NCBI GenBank assembly: GCA_017592775.1
Contig: JAGFNJ010000003.1
Span: forward strand, 1 to 64,000
Origin: Candidatus Accumulibacter conexus
GTDB taxonomy: Bacteria; Pseudomonadota; Gammaproteobacteria; Burkholderiales; Rhodocyclaceae
Reading direction: 5' to 3'
DNA: 64,000 nt
Of the stretch, positions 35,093 through 43,096 are shown piece by piece. Every line of letters starts with the position of its first letter. The first letter of the stretch is position 1. The notes under the pieces are model-generated. The model had not been told where the DNA came from and searched no databases. It saw only the letters and a program-made list of their open reading frames with translations. The translations under genes and the position numbers were made by a program.

Positions 35093-37672
35093 TCAGTCGG
35101 GTCCGGCCGCCGCGCGCTTGAACTGCAAGTCTTCGCCGGAGAGATCGCTGAGTTCGATACGCACCGGCCGCACCCGCCAGATCTCGTCGCAATACTCCTG
35201 AATCGCACGATCGGAGGAGAAGAAGCCCGACCGCGCGACGTTGAGGATCGACATCCGCGACCAGCGTTCAGCGTCCAGATAGCTCGCCGAAACACGCTCC
35301 TGGCAGTCGATGTACGACTGGAAATCAGCCAGCAGCATGTACTCGTCGTGGTTCAGCAGGTGCTCGACGAGCGGTTTGAAGATGTCGCGGTCGCCGCGGG
35401 TGAAGAAGCCACCGGCAATCAGGTCGATCACTTCCTGCAGGTGCGGATTGGCTTCGTACCAGGCGCGCGGCCGGTAACCGGTGCGACGCAGTTCCTTGAC
35501 TTGCGGCACGTCCATTCCGAAGAGGAAGAAGTTCTCCTCGCCGACCTGCTCACGGATCTCGACATTGGCTCCGTCGAGCGTGCCGATGGTCAGCGCGCCG
35601 TTCATCTGGAATTTCATGTTGCCGGTGCCCGAAGCCTCCTTGCCGGCGAGCGAGATCTGCTCCGACAGGTCCGCCGCGGGAAAGATCGCATGCGCGTTCT
35701 TGACGTTGTAGTTGGGGTAGAAGACAACCTGCAACTTGCCGCGCATCGCCGGGTCGCGACCGATCAGATCGGCGACTGCGGTGATCAGCCGGATCATCAG
35801 CTTCGCCAGGAAGTAGCCCGGCGCCGCCTTGCCGCCGAAAATGACCGTCCGCGGCGCCACCTCGAGGTTCGGATCATCCTTCAGCCGCTTGTACAGCGAG
35901 ACGACGTGCAGCAGGTTGAGATGCTGCCGCTTGTATTCATGGATTCGCTTCACCTGGACGTCGAACATCGTCTCGAGATCGACCTCGACACCGGCCGAGC
36001 GCGCGATTTCGCGCGCCAGCCGCTCCTTGTTCACTGCCTTGATGCGCCGCCACTCGGCGCGAAACGCGGGATCATCGGCGTGCCTCTCCAGCTCGCGCAG
36101 GCGTGTCATGTCGGTGACCCAGCCCTTGCCGATGGTCGCGTCGATCAGGCCCGACATCGCCGGGTTGGCGAGGACGACGAAACGGCGCGGGGTGACGCCA
36201 TTGGTCTTGTTGCTGAACTTCTCCGGCCACATTTCGTGGAAGTCCCGCAGCACGTCGGATTTCAGCAGCTCCGAATGCAGCGCGGCGACGCCGTTCACCG
36301 CAAAGCTGCCGACCACCGCCAGATGCGCCATGCGCACGTAGCGCGCACCGTCCTCGTCGATCAGCGACATCCGCCGCAGCCGGTCGTGGTCGAACGGAAA
36401 ATGGATTCGGACTTCGTCAAGGAAACGCTCGTTGATCTCGCAGATGATCTCGAAGTGCCGCGGCAGAACGCGTTTGAAGAGTTCCAGCCGCCACTTCTCG
36501 AGCGCCTCCGGCAGCAGGGTATGATTGGTGTAGGCAAAGGTGCGGCGGGTGATCGACCAGGCTTGGTCCCACTCCATCGCATACTCATCGACCAGCAGGC
36601 GCATCAGCTCGGCGACGGCGATCGACGGATGCGTATCGTTGAGCTGGACGACGAACTTCTCGTCGAAGTGGTCGAGGTTCTGCTCGCGCTGCAACTGCAG
36701 GCGGATCATGTCCTGCAGCGAGCAGGAGACGAAGAAATACTGCTGCTCGAGGCGCAATTGCTGCCCAGCTTCCGTCTCGTCATTCGGATAAAGCACCTTG
36801 GTGATGGTCTCCGAAGAAATCTGGGCATCGACCGCCTGGTCATAGTCGCCGGCGTTGAAGGCCGCGAAATCGAAGGCTTCCGGTGCCTCGGCGCTCCACA
36901 GCCGCAGCCGGTTGGGCGTGTTCACACCATAGCCGAGAACCGGCATGTCCCAGGCAGTGCCGCGCACCAGCTTGTCGGGGATCCATTGCACGCGCAGGCG
37001 GCGGTTGCCGCTGGCCTCGTACTGGTGCTCGGTACGGCCGCCGAGCTTGATCTCGAAGGCGATGTTCGGTCGGTGAATCAGCCAGGGGCTGCCCGAACGC
37101 AACCACTTGTCGGTCAGCTCGACCTGCCAGCCATCGCGAATCGCCTGCGTGAAAATCCCGAACTCGTAGCGGATGCCATAGCCGATGGCGGGAATCTCGA
37201 GCGTCGCCAGCGAATCGAGATAACACGCTGCCAGCCGGCCGAGGCCGCCGTTGCCCAGCCCCGGCTCCCCCTCTTCCTCGAGCAGCAGCTCCAGATCCAG
37301 TCCGAACTCCTTCATTGCCTGTCGCGCGTTGTCGTAGATCCCCAGATTGATCAGGTTGTTGCCCAACTGCGGGCCGATCAGGAATTCGGCCGACATGTAG
37401 CACACGGTCCGGCTGCCGCGGTCACGGTAGGTCCGCGCCGTCTGCACCCAGCGCTGCAGCAGGCGGTCGCGCACCGCCTGTGCCAGCGCGAGAAAACAGT
37501 CGCGGCGGGTAGCCACCTGCGGAAAGCGCGCCTGCACATACACCAGCTTGTCCAGCAGCGCCCGTTTCAGCGCATCCACACCGAGTCCGGTCCGCCGGTC
37601 CTCGGGCCCTGTCAGGAAGCCCGGGTCCACCGCGGCACCCTGCCCTCCTTCGGCTTTGGTCTTGTCGTTCAT
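35093..37672 (-). CDS. glgP: Glycogen phosphorylase
   Basis: 859 residues from the ATG at 37672; an upstream in-frame ATG at 37726 is less likely. Family blocks are intact: TVCYMSAEFLIGPQL, GNGGLGRLAACYLDSLATL, VQLNDTHPSIAVAELMRLL, TRRTFAYTNHTLLPEALE, and the PLP-lysine block GKEASGTGNMKFQMNGAL. It releases glucose-1-phosphate from glycogen in the cytosol. It faces the glgE gene convergently. With the GT4 synthase and GlgE it covers both synthesis and breakdown of glycogen. Confidence 0.95.
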   Translation of the reverse strand: MNDKTKAEGGQGAAVDPGFLTGPEDRRTGLGVDALKRALLDKLVYVQARFPQVATRRDCFLALAQAVRDRLLQRWVQTARTYRDRGSRTVCYMSAEFLIGPQLGNNLINLGIYDNARQAMKEFGLDLELLLEEEGEPGLGNGGLGRLAACYLDSLATLEIPAIGYGIRYEFGIFTQAIRDGWQVELTDKWLRSGSPWLIHRPNIAFEIKLGGRTEHQYEASGNRRLRVQWIPDKLVRGTAWDMPVLGYGVNTPNRLRLWSAEAPEAFDFAAFNAGDYDQAVDAQISSETITKVLYPNDETEAGQQLRLEQQYFFVSCSLQDMIRLQLQREQNLDHFDEKFVVQLNDTHPSIAVAELMRLLVDEYAMEWDQAWSITRRTFAYTNHTLLPEALEKWRLELFKRVLPRHFEIICEINERFLDEVRIHFPFDHDRLRRMSLIDEDGARYVRMAHLAVVGSFAVNGVAALHSELLKSDVLRDFHEMWPEKFSNKTNGVTPRRFVVLANPAMSGLIDATIGKGWVTDMTRLRELERHADDPAFRAEWRRIKAVNKERLAREIARSAGVEVDLETMFDVQVKRIHEYKRQHLNLLHVVSLYKRLKDDPNLEVAPRTVIFGGKAAPGYFLAKLMIRLITAVADLIGRDPAMRGKLQVVFYPNYNVKNAHAIFPAADLSEQISLAGKEASGTGNMKFQMNGALTIGTLDGANVEIREQVGEENFFLFGMDVPQVKELRRTGYRPRAWYEANPHLQEVIDLIAGGFFTRGDRDIFKPLVEHLLNHDEYMLLADFQSYIDCQERVSASYLDAERWSRMSILNVARSGFFSSDRAIQEYCDEIWRVRPVRIELSDLSGEDLQFKRAAAGPD

Positions 37673-37793
37673 GTCGATACCCCCGCAACATCGTTCTTCA
37701 GCCATTGGTGAGAAATCGTGAAACACCCGCGATGGGGTTCACGCCAGCGGCGAGTCTATAGTATTGTTCGAGGCTGTGCACGTGCGCCCGTTT

Positions 37794-37806
37794 GTTGCGT
37801 CGCAAC
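37794..37806. promoter_or_regulatory. Dyad between divergent glgP and patatin genes
   Basis: gttgcg-t-cgcaac is a perfect 6-bp dyad with a one-base centre. It lies in the 320-base divergent gap 37673-37992, about 40 bases from ctatagtatt, which contains -10-like hexamers on both strands (TATAGT forward, TACTAT reverse). It could be an operator. The rest of the gap shows no gene. Confidence 0.3.
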
Positions 37807-37992
37807 TTCCGGAGGGCGAGAGCGCCCTGCCAACGAGGCGGATTCCCGCCCGACAAGCCGCTCGCCAGCGTCTGCGGCGGCGCCGGCCGTGCGGCAGGCA
37901 GCCCCCCCGCCAGCGACCAAACGGGGCCGCACCCGCCGACACGCCATCGCCTGGCTGCCAGGCAGCGCGACAATCTCACGAAAGACGCCTCG

Positions 37993-38874
37993 ATGCCTCA
38001 CCCGTTGCTGCTCGCCTCACTCACGCTGCTCGCCCTGGTCGGCTGTGCCGGCACTGCCACGCCGCCACAAGCGACAGCGGCGGCGCAGCCGGCCCGGCCG
38101 GCGAAACTCGGCCTCGCGCTCGGTGGCGGCGCAGCGCGCGGCTTCGCCCATGTCGGCGTGATCAAGGTTCTCGAGAGCCAGGGAATCGTTCCCGACATCG
38201 TCGTCGGCAGCAGTGCCGGCGCAGTGGTCGGCGCGCTCTATGCCGCCGGCCACAACGGCTTCGAACTGCAGAAACTCGCGCACAGGCTCGATGAAAGCCG
38301 GATCAGCGACTGGTCGCTGCCGGCGCGTGGCGTTCTCAAGGGCGAATCGCTGCAACAGTTCGTCAACGAAGCAGTCGGGCAGCGTCCGCTGGAAGGGCTG
38401 AAACGGCCGTTCGGCGCGGTCGCGACCGATCTCCGCAGCGGCGAGAGCATCGTTTTCCGCAGCGGCAACACCGGCATGGCGGTGCGCGCCTCGGCCGCCG
38501 TCCCGGGGGTCTTCCAGCCGGTGAAGGTGAGCGGCCGCGAGTACGTCGACGGCGGCCTGTCGAGCCTCATCCCGGTGCGTGCGGCACGCGAGATGGGCAG
38601 CGACATCGTGATCGCCGTCGACATCTCGGCACGCCCAGCGGGCCAGCCGGTGCGCAGCACCTTCGACATCCTGCTGCAGACCTTCACGATCATGGGGCAG
38701 AGCCTGGCACGTTACGAACTGCGCGAGGCGGACGTGGTGATCCAGCCGCAGGTCGGCAACATCGGCTCGACCGACTTCCAGGCCCGTCACGACTCGATCC
38801 TCGAAGGCGAGAGGGCAGCGCAGGCGGCATTGCCGAAGATTCGCGAGGCCTTGCGCAGGCTTGGCCGCCAGTGA
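37993..38874 (+). CDS. Patatin-like phospholipase lipoprotein (RssA type)
   Basis: 293 residues. The signal peptide ends in a lipobox (LVGC, Cys18), so it should be membrane-anchored. The patatin core is complete: oxyanion GGGAARGFAHVGV, nucleophile GSSAG, and the Asp in VDGGLSSLIPVRAA. It is a Ser-Asp dyad acyl hydrolase acting on lipids in the periplasm. It overlaps the BenE-like gene by 14 bases. Confidence 0.88.
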   Translation: MPHPLLLASLTLLALVGCAGTATPPQATAAAQPARPAKLGLALGGGAARGFAHVGVIKVLESQGIVPDIVVGSSAGAVVGALYAAGHNGFELQKLAHRLDESRISDWSLPARGVLKGESLQQFVNEAVGQRPLEGLKRPFGAVATDLRSGESIVFRSGNTGMAVRASAAVPGVFQPVKVSGREYVDGGLSSLIPVRAAREMGSDIVIAVDISARPAGQPVRSTFDILLQTFTIMGQSLARYELREADVVIQPQVGNIGSTDFQARHDSILEGERAAQAALPKIREALRRLGRQ

Positions 38875-40174
38875 CCTGCCACCTCTGCCGCCGGCCAACG
38901 CCGACCGCCCCCTCATGCGGCTGCTGAAGGACTGCTCGCTGGCGGCCGTGACCGCCGGCTTCGTCGCCGTCCTGGTCGGCTTCACCAGCTCGGCGGTGAT
39001 CGTTTTTCAGGCGGCCCGGACGCTGCAGGCGAGTGCCGCGGAGATCGCCTCGTGGATGCTGGCGCTCGGTCTGGGGATGGGGCTGACCAGCATCGCCCTC
39101 TCCCTGAGGTTCCGCGTGCCGGTGCTGACCGCCTGGTCGACCCCCGGTGCGGCGATGCTGATCACTGGCGCCGCGGGCGTCTCGCTGCCCGAGGCGACGG
39201 GCGCCTTCATCGTCTCGGCAGGACTGATCACCGTCGCCGGCTTCTCCGGCCACTTCGAGAAAATGATGGGCCGCCTGCCGATCTCGATCGCTTCCGGCAT
39301 GCTCGCCGGTGTCCTGCTGCGTTTCGGGCTCGACGCCTTCGGCGCGATGGCAAGCCAGTTCACGCTGGTCTTTCCGATGTTCTGCGCCTATCTCCTGTGC
39401 CGCCGGCTGCTGCCGCGCTATGCGATCGTCGTCACCCTGTTGCTCGGTATCAGCATTGCCGCAGCGCAGGATCAGCTGCGCCTAGACGGACTGCGGCTCG
39501 AACTGGCAGCACCGGTGTTCATCACACCGCAATTCTCCTGGACGGCGCTGGTCGGCGTCGCCCTGCCGCTTTTCATCGTCACCATGGCATCGCAGAACGT
39601 TCCTGGCGTGGCGGTCATCCGCGCCTCCGGCTACCACCACGTACCGGTCTCACCACTGGTCGGCTGGACCGGCGCCGCCAACCTGCTGCTCGCCCCCTTC
39701 GGTGGCTTCGCCCTCAATCTCGCGGCCATCACGGCGGCGATCTGCATGGGCCGCGAGGCACACGAGAACCCGGACCGGCGTTACGTCGCCGCCATCGCCG
39801 CCGGCGCCTTCTACGTCCTCATCGGCATCTTCGGCGCCACCGTCGGCGCGCTCTTTCTCGCCTTGCCGCGGGAACTCGTTCTCGCCATCGCCGGCTTTGC
39901 GCTGCTCGGCACGATCGGCAGCGGGCTCGCCAGCGCGCTCGCCCAGGAGAGCGAGCGCGAGCCGGCGCTGCTGACCTTCCTCGTCACCGCCTCCGGAATC
40001 TCCCTCGCCAGCATCGGCTCGGCGTTCTGGGGCCTTCTCGCCGGACTGGCCGCGCTGTACGTCCTGCGGGCGACGCCGACGCAGCGGCAGCGCCGGCGCC
40101 ACCCCGCCAAGGACGCTGCGGCTGCCGTCAGCGAGGGTCCGCCGGCAGACGATCAGGGCCGGCGCAGCGGCTAG
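38861..40174 (+). CDS. BenE-family transporter
   Basis: 437 residues from a TTG at 38861 that overlaps the patatin stop; an ATG at 38915 is an alternative start. About eleven to twelve helices with BenE signatures (VLTAWSTPGAAMLITGA, LPLFIVTMASQNVPGVAV). Members are annotated as benzoate:H+ symporters; the true substrate may differ because no benzoate genes are near. The last four bases overlap the convergent uup gene. Confidence 0.85.
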   Translation: MAASDLPPLPPANADRPLMRLLKDCSLAAVTAGFVAVLVGFTSSAVIVFQAARTLQASAAEIASWMLALGLGMGLTSIALSLRFRVPVLTAWSTPGAAMLITGAAGVSLPEATGAFIVSAGLITVAGFSGHFEKMMGRLPISIASGMLAGVLLRFGLDAFGAMASQFTLVFPMFCAYLLCRRLLPRYAIVVTLLLGISIAAAQDQLRLDGLRLELAAPVFITPQFSWTALVGVALPLFIVTMASQNVPGVAVIRASGYHHVPVSPLVGWTGAANLLLAPFGGFALNLAAITAAICMGREAHENPDRRYVAAIAAGAFYVLIGIFGATVGALFLALPRELVLAIAGFALLGTIGSGLASALAQESEREPALLTFLVTASGISLASIGSAFWGLLAGLAALYVLRATPTQRQRRRHPAKDAAAAVSEGPPADDQGRRSG

Positions 40175-42099
40175 CTTTCCAGAGCCTCCCAGCGTTCGAG
40201 CAGGACCAGCAACTCCGCGTCGATCTCCTCCAGCCGCACGGCCAGCCGTTGTGCCTCCTGCGGCGACGATTGGTACAACGCGGGGTCGGCGAGGCGCTCG
40301 CCGATCGCCTGCTGCTCCGCCTCGAGCACCGCAATGCGCTCGGGCAGGGCAGCCAGTTCGCGGCTTTCCTTCCACGACAGCTTGGCGCTCGCCGCGGTCT
40401 TCGCCGCCGCCTTCCCCTTGTCGCCAGCGGCAGCCCCCGTCGCGTTCGCGGCGCGGGATCGCTGCTCGGCGATCGCCGGCGCATCGTCCCGACGCCGCGC
40501 CGCCTGATGGTCGGCCCAGTCCTGGTAGCCGCCGGCGTACTCGCGCCAGACGCCCTCCCCTTCGGCGGCGATCGTCTGCGTCACCACGTTGTCGAGGAAG
40601 GCGCGATCGTGGCTGACGAGAAACAGCGTACCGCTGTAATCCTGCAGCAACTCCTCGAGCAGTTCGAGCGTTTCGATGTCGAGGTCGTTCGTCGGCTCGT
40701 CGAGAACGAGGACGTTCGCCGGGCGGGCGAAGAGGCGCGCCAGCAGCAGTCGGTTGCGCTCGCCACCCGACAATGAGCTGACCAGCGAGCGGGCCCGCTG
40801 CGGGGCAAAGAGAAAATCGCCGAGATAGCTGATCACGTGCTTCCTCTGGTTGCCGATGTCGACGAAGTCCGATCCCGGCGAGATGACTTCGATCAGCGTC
40901 GCCTGCTCGTCAAGCTGACTGCGGAACTGGTCGAAGTACGCCACCTGCACCTTCGTTCCCAGGGTCACCCGGCCGGCATCCGGCGCCAGATCGCCGAGAA
41001 TCAGCCGCAGCAGCGTCGTCTTGCCGGCGCCATTCGGGCCGATGATGCCGATCTTGTCACCACGCTGGACGCGGCACGAGAAGTTGCGCACCACGACCTT
41101 GTCGGCAAAGCTCTTGCTGACCCCTTCGAGCGCTGCCACCAGCTTGCCGCTGCGGTCGCCGGCATCGAGCGCCAGTTCCACCTTCCCCTGTCGTTCGCGG
41201 CGCGCCAGCCGCTCGCGTCGCAGGCGCTCGAGCCGCAACACCCGGCCCTCGTTGCGTGTCCGCCGCGCCTTGATGCCCTGCCTGATCCACACCTCCTCCT
41301 GCGCCAGGAACTTGTCGAAACGGGCATTGGCCAGCGCCTCGTCGTGCAGCATCGCCTCCTTGCGCGCCTGGTATTCGGCGAAGCTGCCGGGACAGGAAAG
41401 CAGGCTGCCGCGGTCGAGCTCGACGATGCGCGTCGCGACCCGCTCGAGGAAGCGACGGTCGTGCGTGATCAACACCAGCGTCATCGTCGAGTGCAGCAGC
41501 ATCTCCTCCAGCCATTCGATGGTCGCGACGTCGAGGTGATTGGTCGGCTCGTCGAGCAACAGCAGGTCGGGCGATACGGCCAGGGCCTGCGCCAGCGCCA
41601 GGCGCTTCTTCTGGCCGCCGGAAAGCGTGCCGACAAGGCGGTCGGCATCGAGCGAGAAGCGCTGGATGACCCGCTCCGCCTGTGCTTCGAAAGACCATGC
41701 CTGGCGCGCCTCGAGTTCCGTCTGCAACGCGTGCATCCGTTCGAGCAAGCCGTCCTGGTCGGCACCTGCCTCGCCGAGGGCGTGTGAAACAGTGTGGTAC
41801 GCGGCAAGCAGCGTCGACACTTCACCCATACCGGCGACGACGGCCTCGAATACGGTCTGCTCGGCGGCAAACGGTGGTTCCTGAGGCACGTAGCCGATGC
41901 GCAGCCCCGGCTGCAGCCAGACCTTCCCGTCGTCAAGCCCGCCACAACCGGCGAGAGCAGCAAGGAGGGACGACTTGCCGGTGCCGTTGCGACCGATCAG
42001 CGCCACCCTTTCGCCGGCATCGAGCTGAAAGGCGGCATGGTCGAGCAACGGTACGTGGCCAAAGGCGAGCGAGGCGTCGGAGAGGATGATGTACGGCAT
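40171..42099 (-). CDS. uup: ABC-F ATPase Uup
   Basis: 642 residues with two ATP-binding cassettes (Walker A GRNGTGKSS and GPNGAGKTT; signatures LSGGQKKRLALAQAL and LSGGERNRLLLARLF) and a C-terminal coiled coil (LPERIAVLEAEQQAIGERLA), as in Uup. These cytosolic proteins act on ribosomes or branched DNA rather than in transport. Full length. Confidence 0.9.
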   Translation of the reverse strand: MPYIILSDASLAFGHVPLLDHAAFQLDAGERVALIGRNGTGKSSLLAALAGCGGLDDGKVWLQPGLRIGYVPQEPPFAAEQTVFEAVVAGMGEVSTLLAAYHTVSHALGEAGADQDGLLERMHALQTELEARQAWSFEAQAERVIQRFSLDADRLVGTLSGGQKKRLALAQALAVSPDLLLLDEPTNHLDVATIEWLEEMLLHSTMTLVLITHDRRFLERVATRIVELDRGSLLSCPGSFAEYQARKEAMLHDEALANARFDKFLAQEEVWIRQGIKARRTRNEGRVLRLERLRRERLARRERQGKVELALDAGDRSGKLVAALEGVSKSFADKVVVRNFSCRVQRGDKIGIIGPNGAGKTTLLRLILGDLAPDAGRVTLGTKVQVAYFDQFRSQLDEQATLIEVISPGSDFVDIGNQRKHVISYLGDFLFAPQRARSLVSSLSGGERNRLLLARLFARPANVLVLDEPTNDLDIETLELLEELLQDYSGTLFLVSHDRAFLDNVVTQTIAAEGEGVWREYAGGYQDWADHQAARRRDDAPAIAEQRSRAANATGAAAGDKGKAAAKTAASAKLSWKESRELAALPERIAVLEAEQQAIGERLADPALYQSSPQEAQRLAVRLEEIDAELLVLLERWEALES

Positions 42100-42324
42100 G
42101 GGCTGGTGTCGTTGCGCCGGAGAAGAAACCGAGGGAAGGCTGCGGGACGGCCATCGGCGCCCCGCAGCTGCGCCGTCAGCCGACGGCAGCCCGTCATTCT
42201 ACCGCGTGCCGGACAGCAGCACGCCGCTTGGCCGTGCAGTGCGGTGTGCGGCCGTCAGGGACATCGGGCCAGCGCCACCGCCCGTGCTGCCACAGTGGCG
42301 ACCAAGCCCGCGACAGGGCGCGGC

Positions 42325-42354
42325 TTGGCGGAAGCCTGAGCCAGCGGCTACAAT
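42325..42354 (+). promoter_or_regulatory. Promoter of tRNA-Arg
   Basis: TTGGCG (42325-42330), 18-base spacer, TACAAT (42349-42354), ten bases before the tRNA. Confidence 0.5.
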
Positions 42355-42364
42355 ACGCGCCCGC

Positions 42365-42436
42365 CTCCTCGTAGCACAATGGACAGTGCACACGCCTCCT
42401 AAGCGTGGGATACAGGTTCGATTCCTGTCGAGGGGA
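42365..42436 (+). tRNA. tRNA-Arg (anticodon CCU)
   Basis: Acceptor CTCCTCG pairs with CGAGGGG (one G-T pair), discriminator A, CCA not encoded. The anticodon arm is CACGC-CTCCTAA-GCGTG with anticodon CCT. D-arm AGCACAATGGACAGTGC and T-arm ACAGG-TTCGATT-CCTGT are normal. It marks the left edge of the accessory island; such tRNA genes are frequent integration sites, but I see no repeated 3' end. Confidence 0.93.
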
Positions 42437-42483
42437 CTTGCCGGGCGTCCGGCGGAGTCCGCCGAAGAAAGCCGGTTTCGCCG

Positions 42484-42808
42484 GCTGAGCACCCACAGCA
42501 AGCAATTGCCCGACACGCTCAAGATCATCGCCTAGCGTGCCGAAACGGCGATGGCCAACGTCCTGGCGCCGCTTCTTGCCCGCCCGGACGAGGCCCGGAG
42601 CTTGCTACGCGCGATCTACACGACCGAAGCCGACTTGCTGCCCGACCCGCAGGCCGGCACCCTGACCGTTCGCCTCCACCATCTGGCCAATGGCGTCTCG
42701 GACCGCGCCGTCCGCACACTCTGTGACGAGTTGAACGCGACCGAGACCGCCTTCCCACGCACCAACCTCCGCTTGATCCTGCAACTCGGTCCTTCGCAAA
42801 ATCCGTGA
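42484..42808 (+). pseudogene. C-terminal remnant of a transposase
   Basis: One frame reads RLSTHSKQLPDTLKIIA, an in-frame stop, then RAETAMANVLAPLLARPDEA and a ~85-codon tail ending LRLILQLGPSQNP. The composition and ending resemble the C-terminus of DDE transposases common in these bacteria. Only the last ~110 residues remain and the stop interrupts them, so the element is dead. Confidence 0.5.
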
Positions 42809-42896
42809 GATCAGGTTGTCTGAACCTGCGGGCTCCTCGATGCCACGCGGTTCGCGACCAGGCATTTTTTTTTGCGCGGGGCGCTGCGCGCCCCGC

Positions 42897-42918
42897 AAAA
42901 CGCCGCGCGGCGGCGTTT
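42897..42918 (-). terminator. Terminator of STAND-FGE gene A
   Basis: On the minus strand AAACGCCGC-CGC-GCGGCGTTT ends in TTTT, 47 bases after the stop of gene A. A second hairpin (42876-42896) lies just beyond. Confidence 0.6.
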
Positions 42919-42944
42919 CAGAGTGCCACTGCGACAGAGTTGAC

Positions 42945-43096
42945 AGAGACCAGAGATCCAGTGGTCAGCGCTTCAGGATGGGGGAGACACACACCAACCG
43001 CAACCCCAGGAGGTCGTAGCGGCCGCCCGGGTCGTCGCCGAGGCGGACGGCGCAGCGCGCGCTGCCGCGGTCGTAGCGCCAGGAGCCGCCGCGCAC
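42945..43096 (-). repeat. DGR-like variable region of gene A with conserved 3' end
   Basis: Conserved upstream edge at 43079-43096 (gtgcgcggcggctcctgg on the minus strand), then 23 variable codons at 43010-43078, then a conserved tail. From 42988 down to 42945 the minus strand is identical over 44 bases to 49151-49194 of gene B, running through and beyond the stop codon. This layout equals a DGR variable repeat with its initiation-of-mutagenic-homology region. Confidence 0.65.

Noticed and set aside
38861-38874. Possible frameshift joining the patatin and BenE-like genes
   Set aside because: Both proteins are full length with proper ends; the overlap is ordinary coupling.
42365-42436. tRNA-Arg as the attachment site of an integrated element
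   Set aside because: No integrase gene was found, and I saw no second copy of the tRNA 3' end within the window by eye.
42840-42900. Run of nine T followed by a GC-rich hairpin as a plus-strand terminator
   Set aside because: The T-run precedes the hairpin on the plus strand; the real terminator-like arrangement is on the minus strand after gene A.
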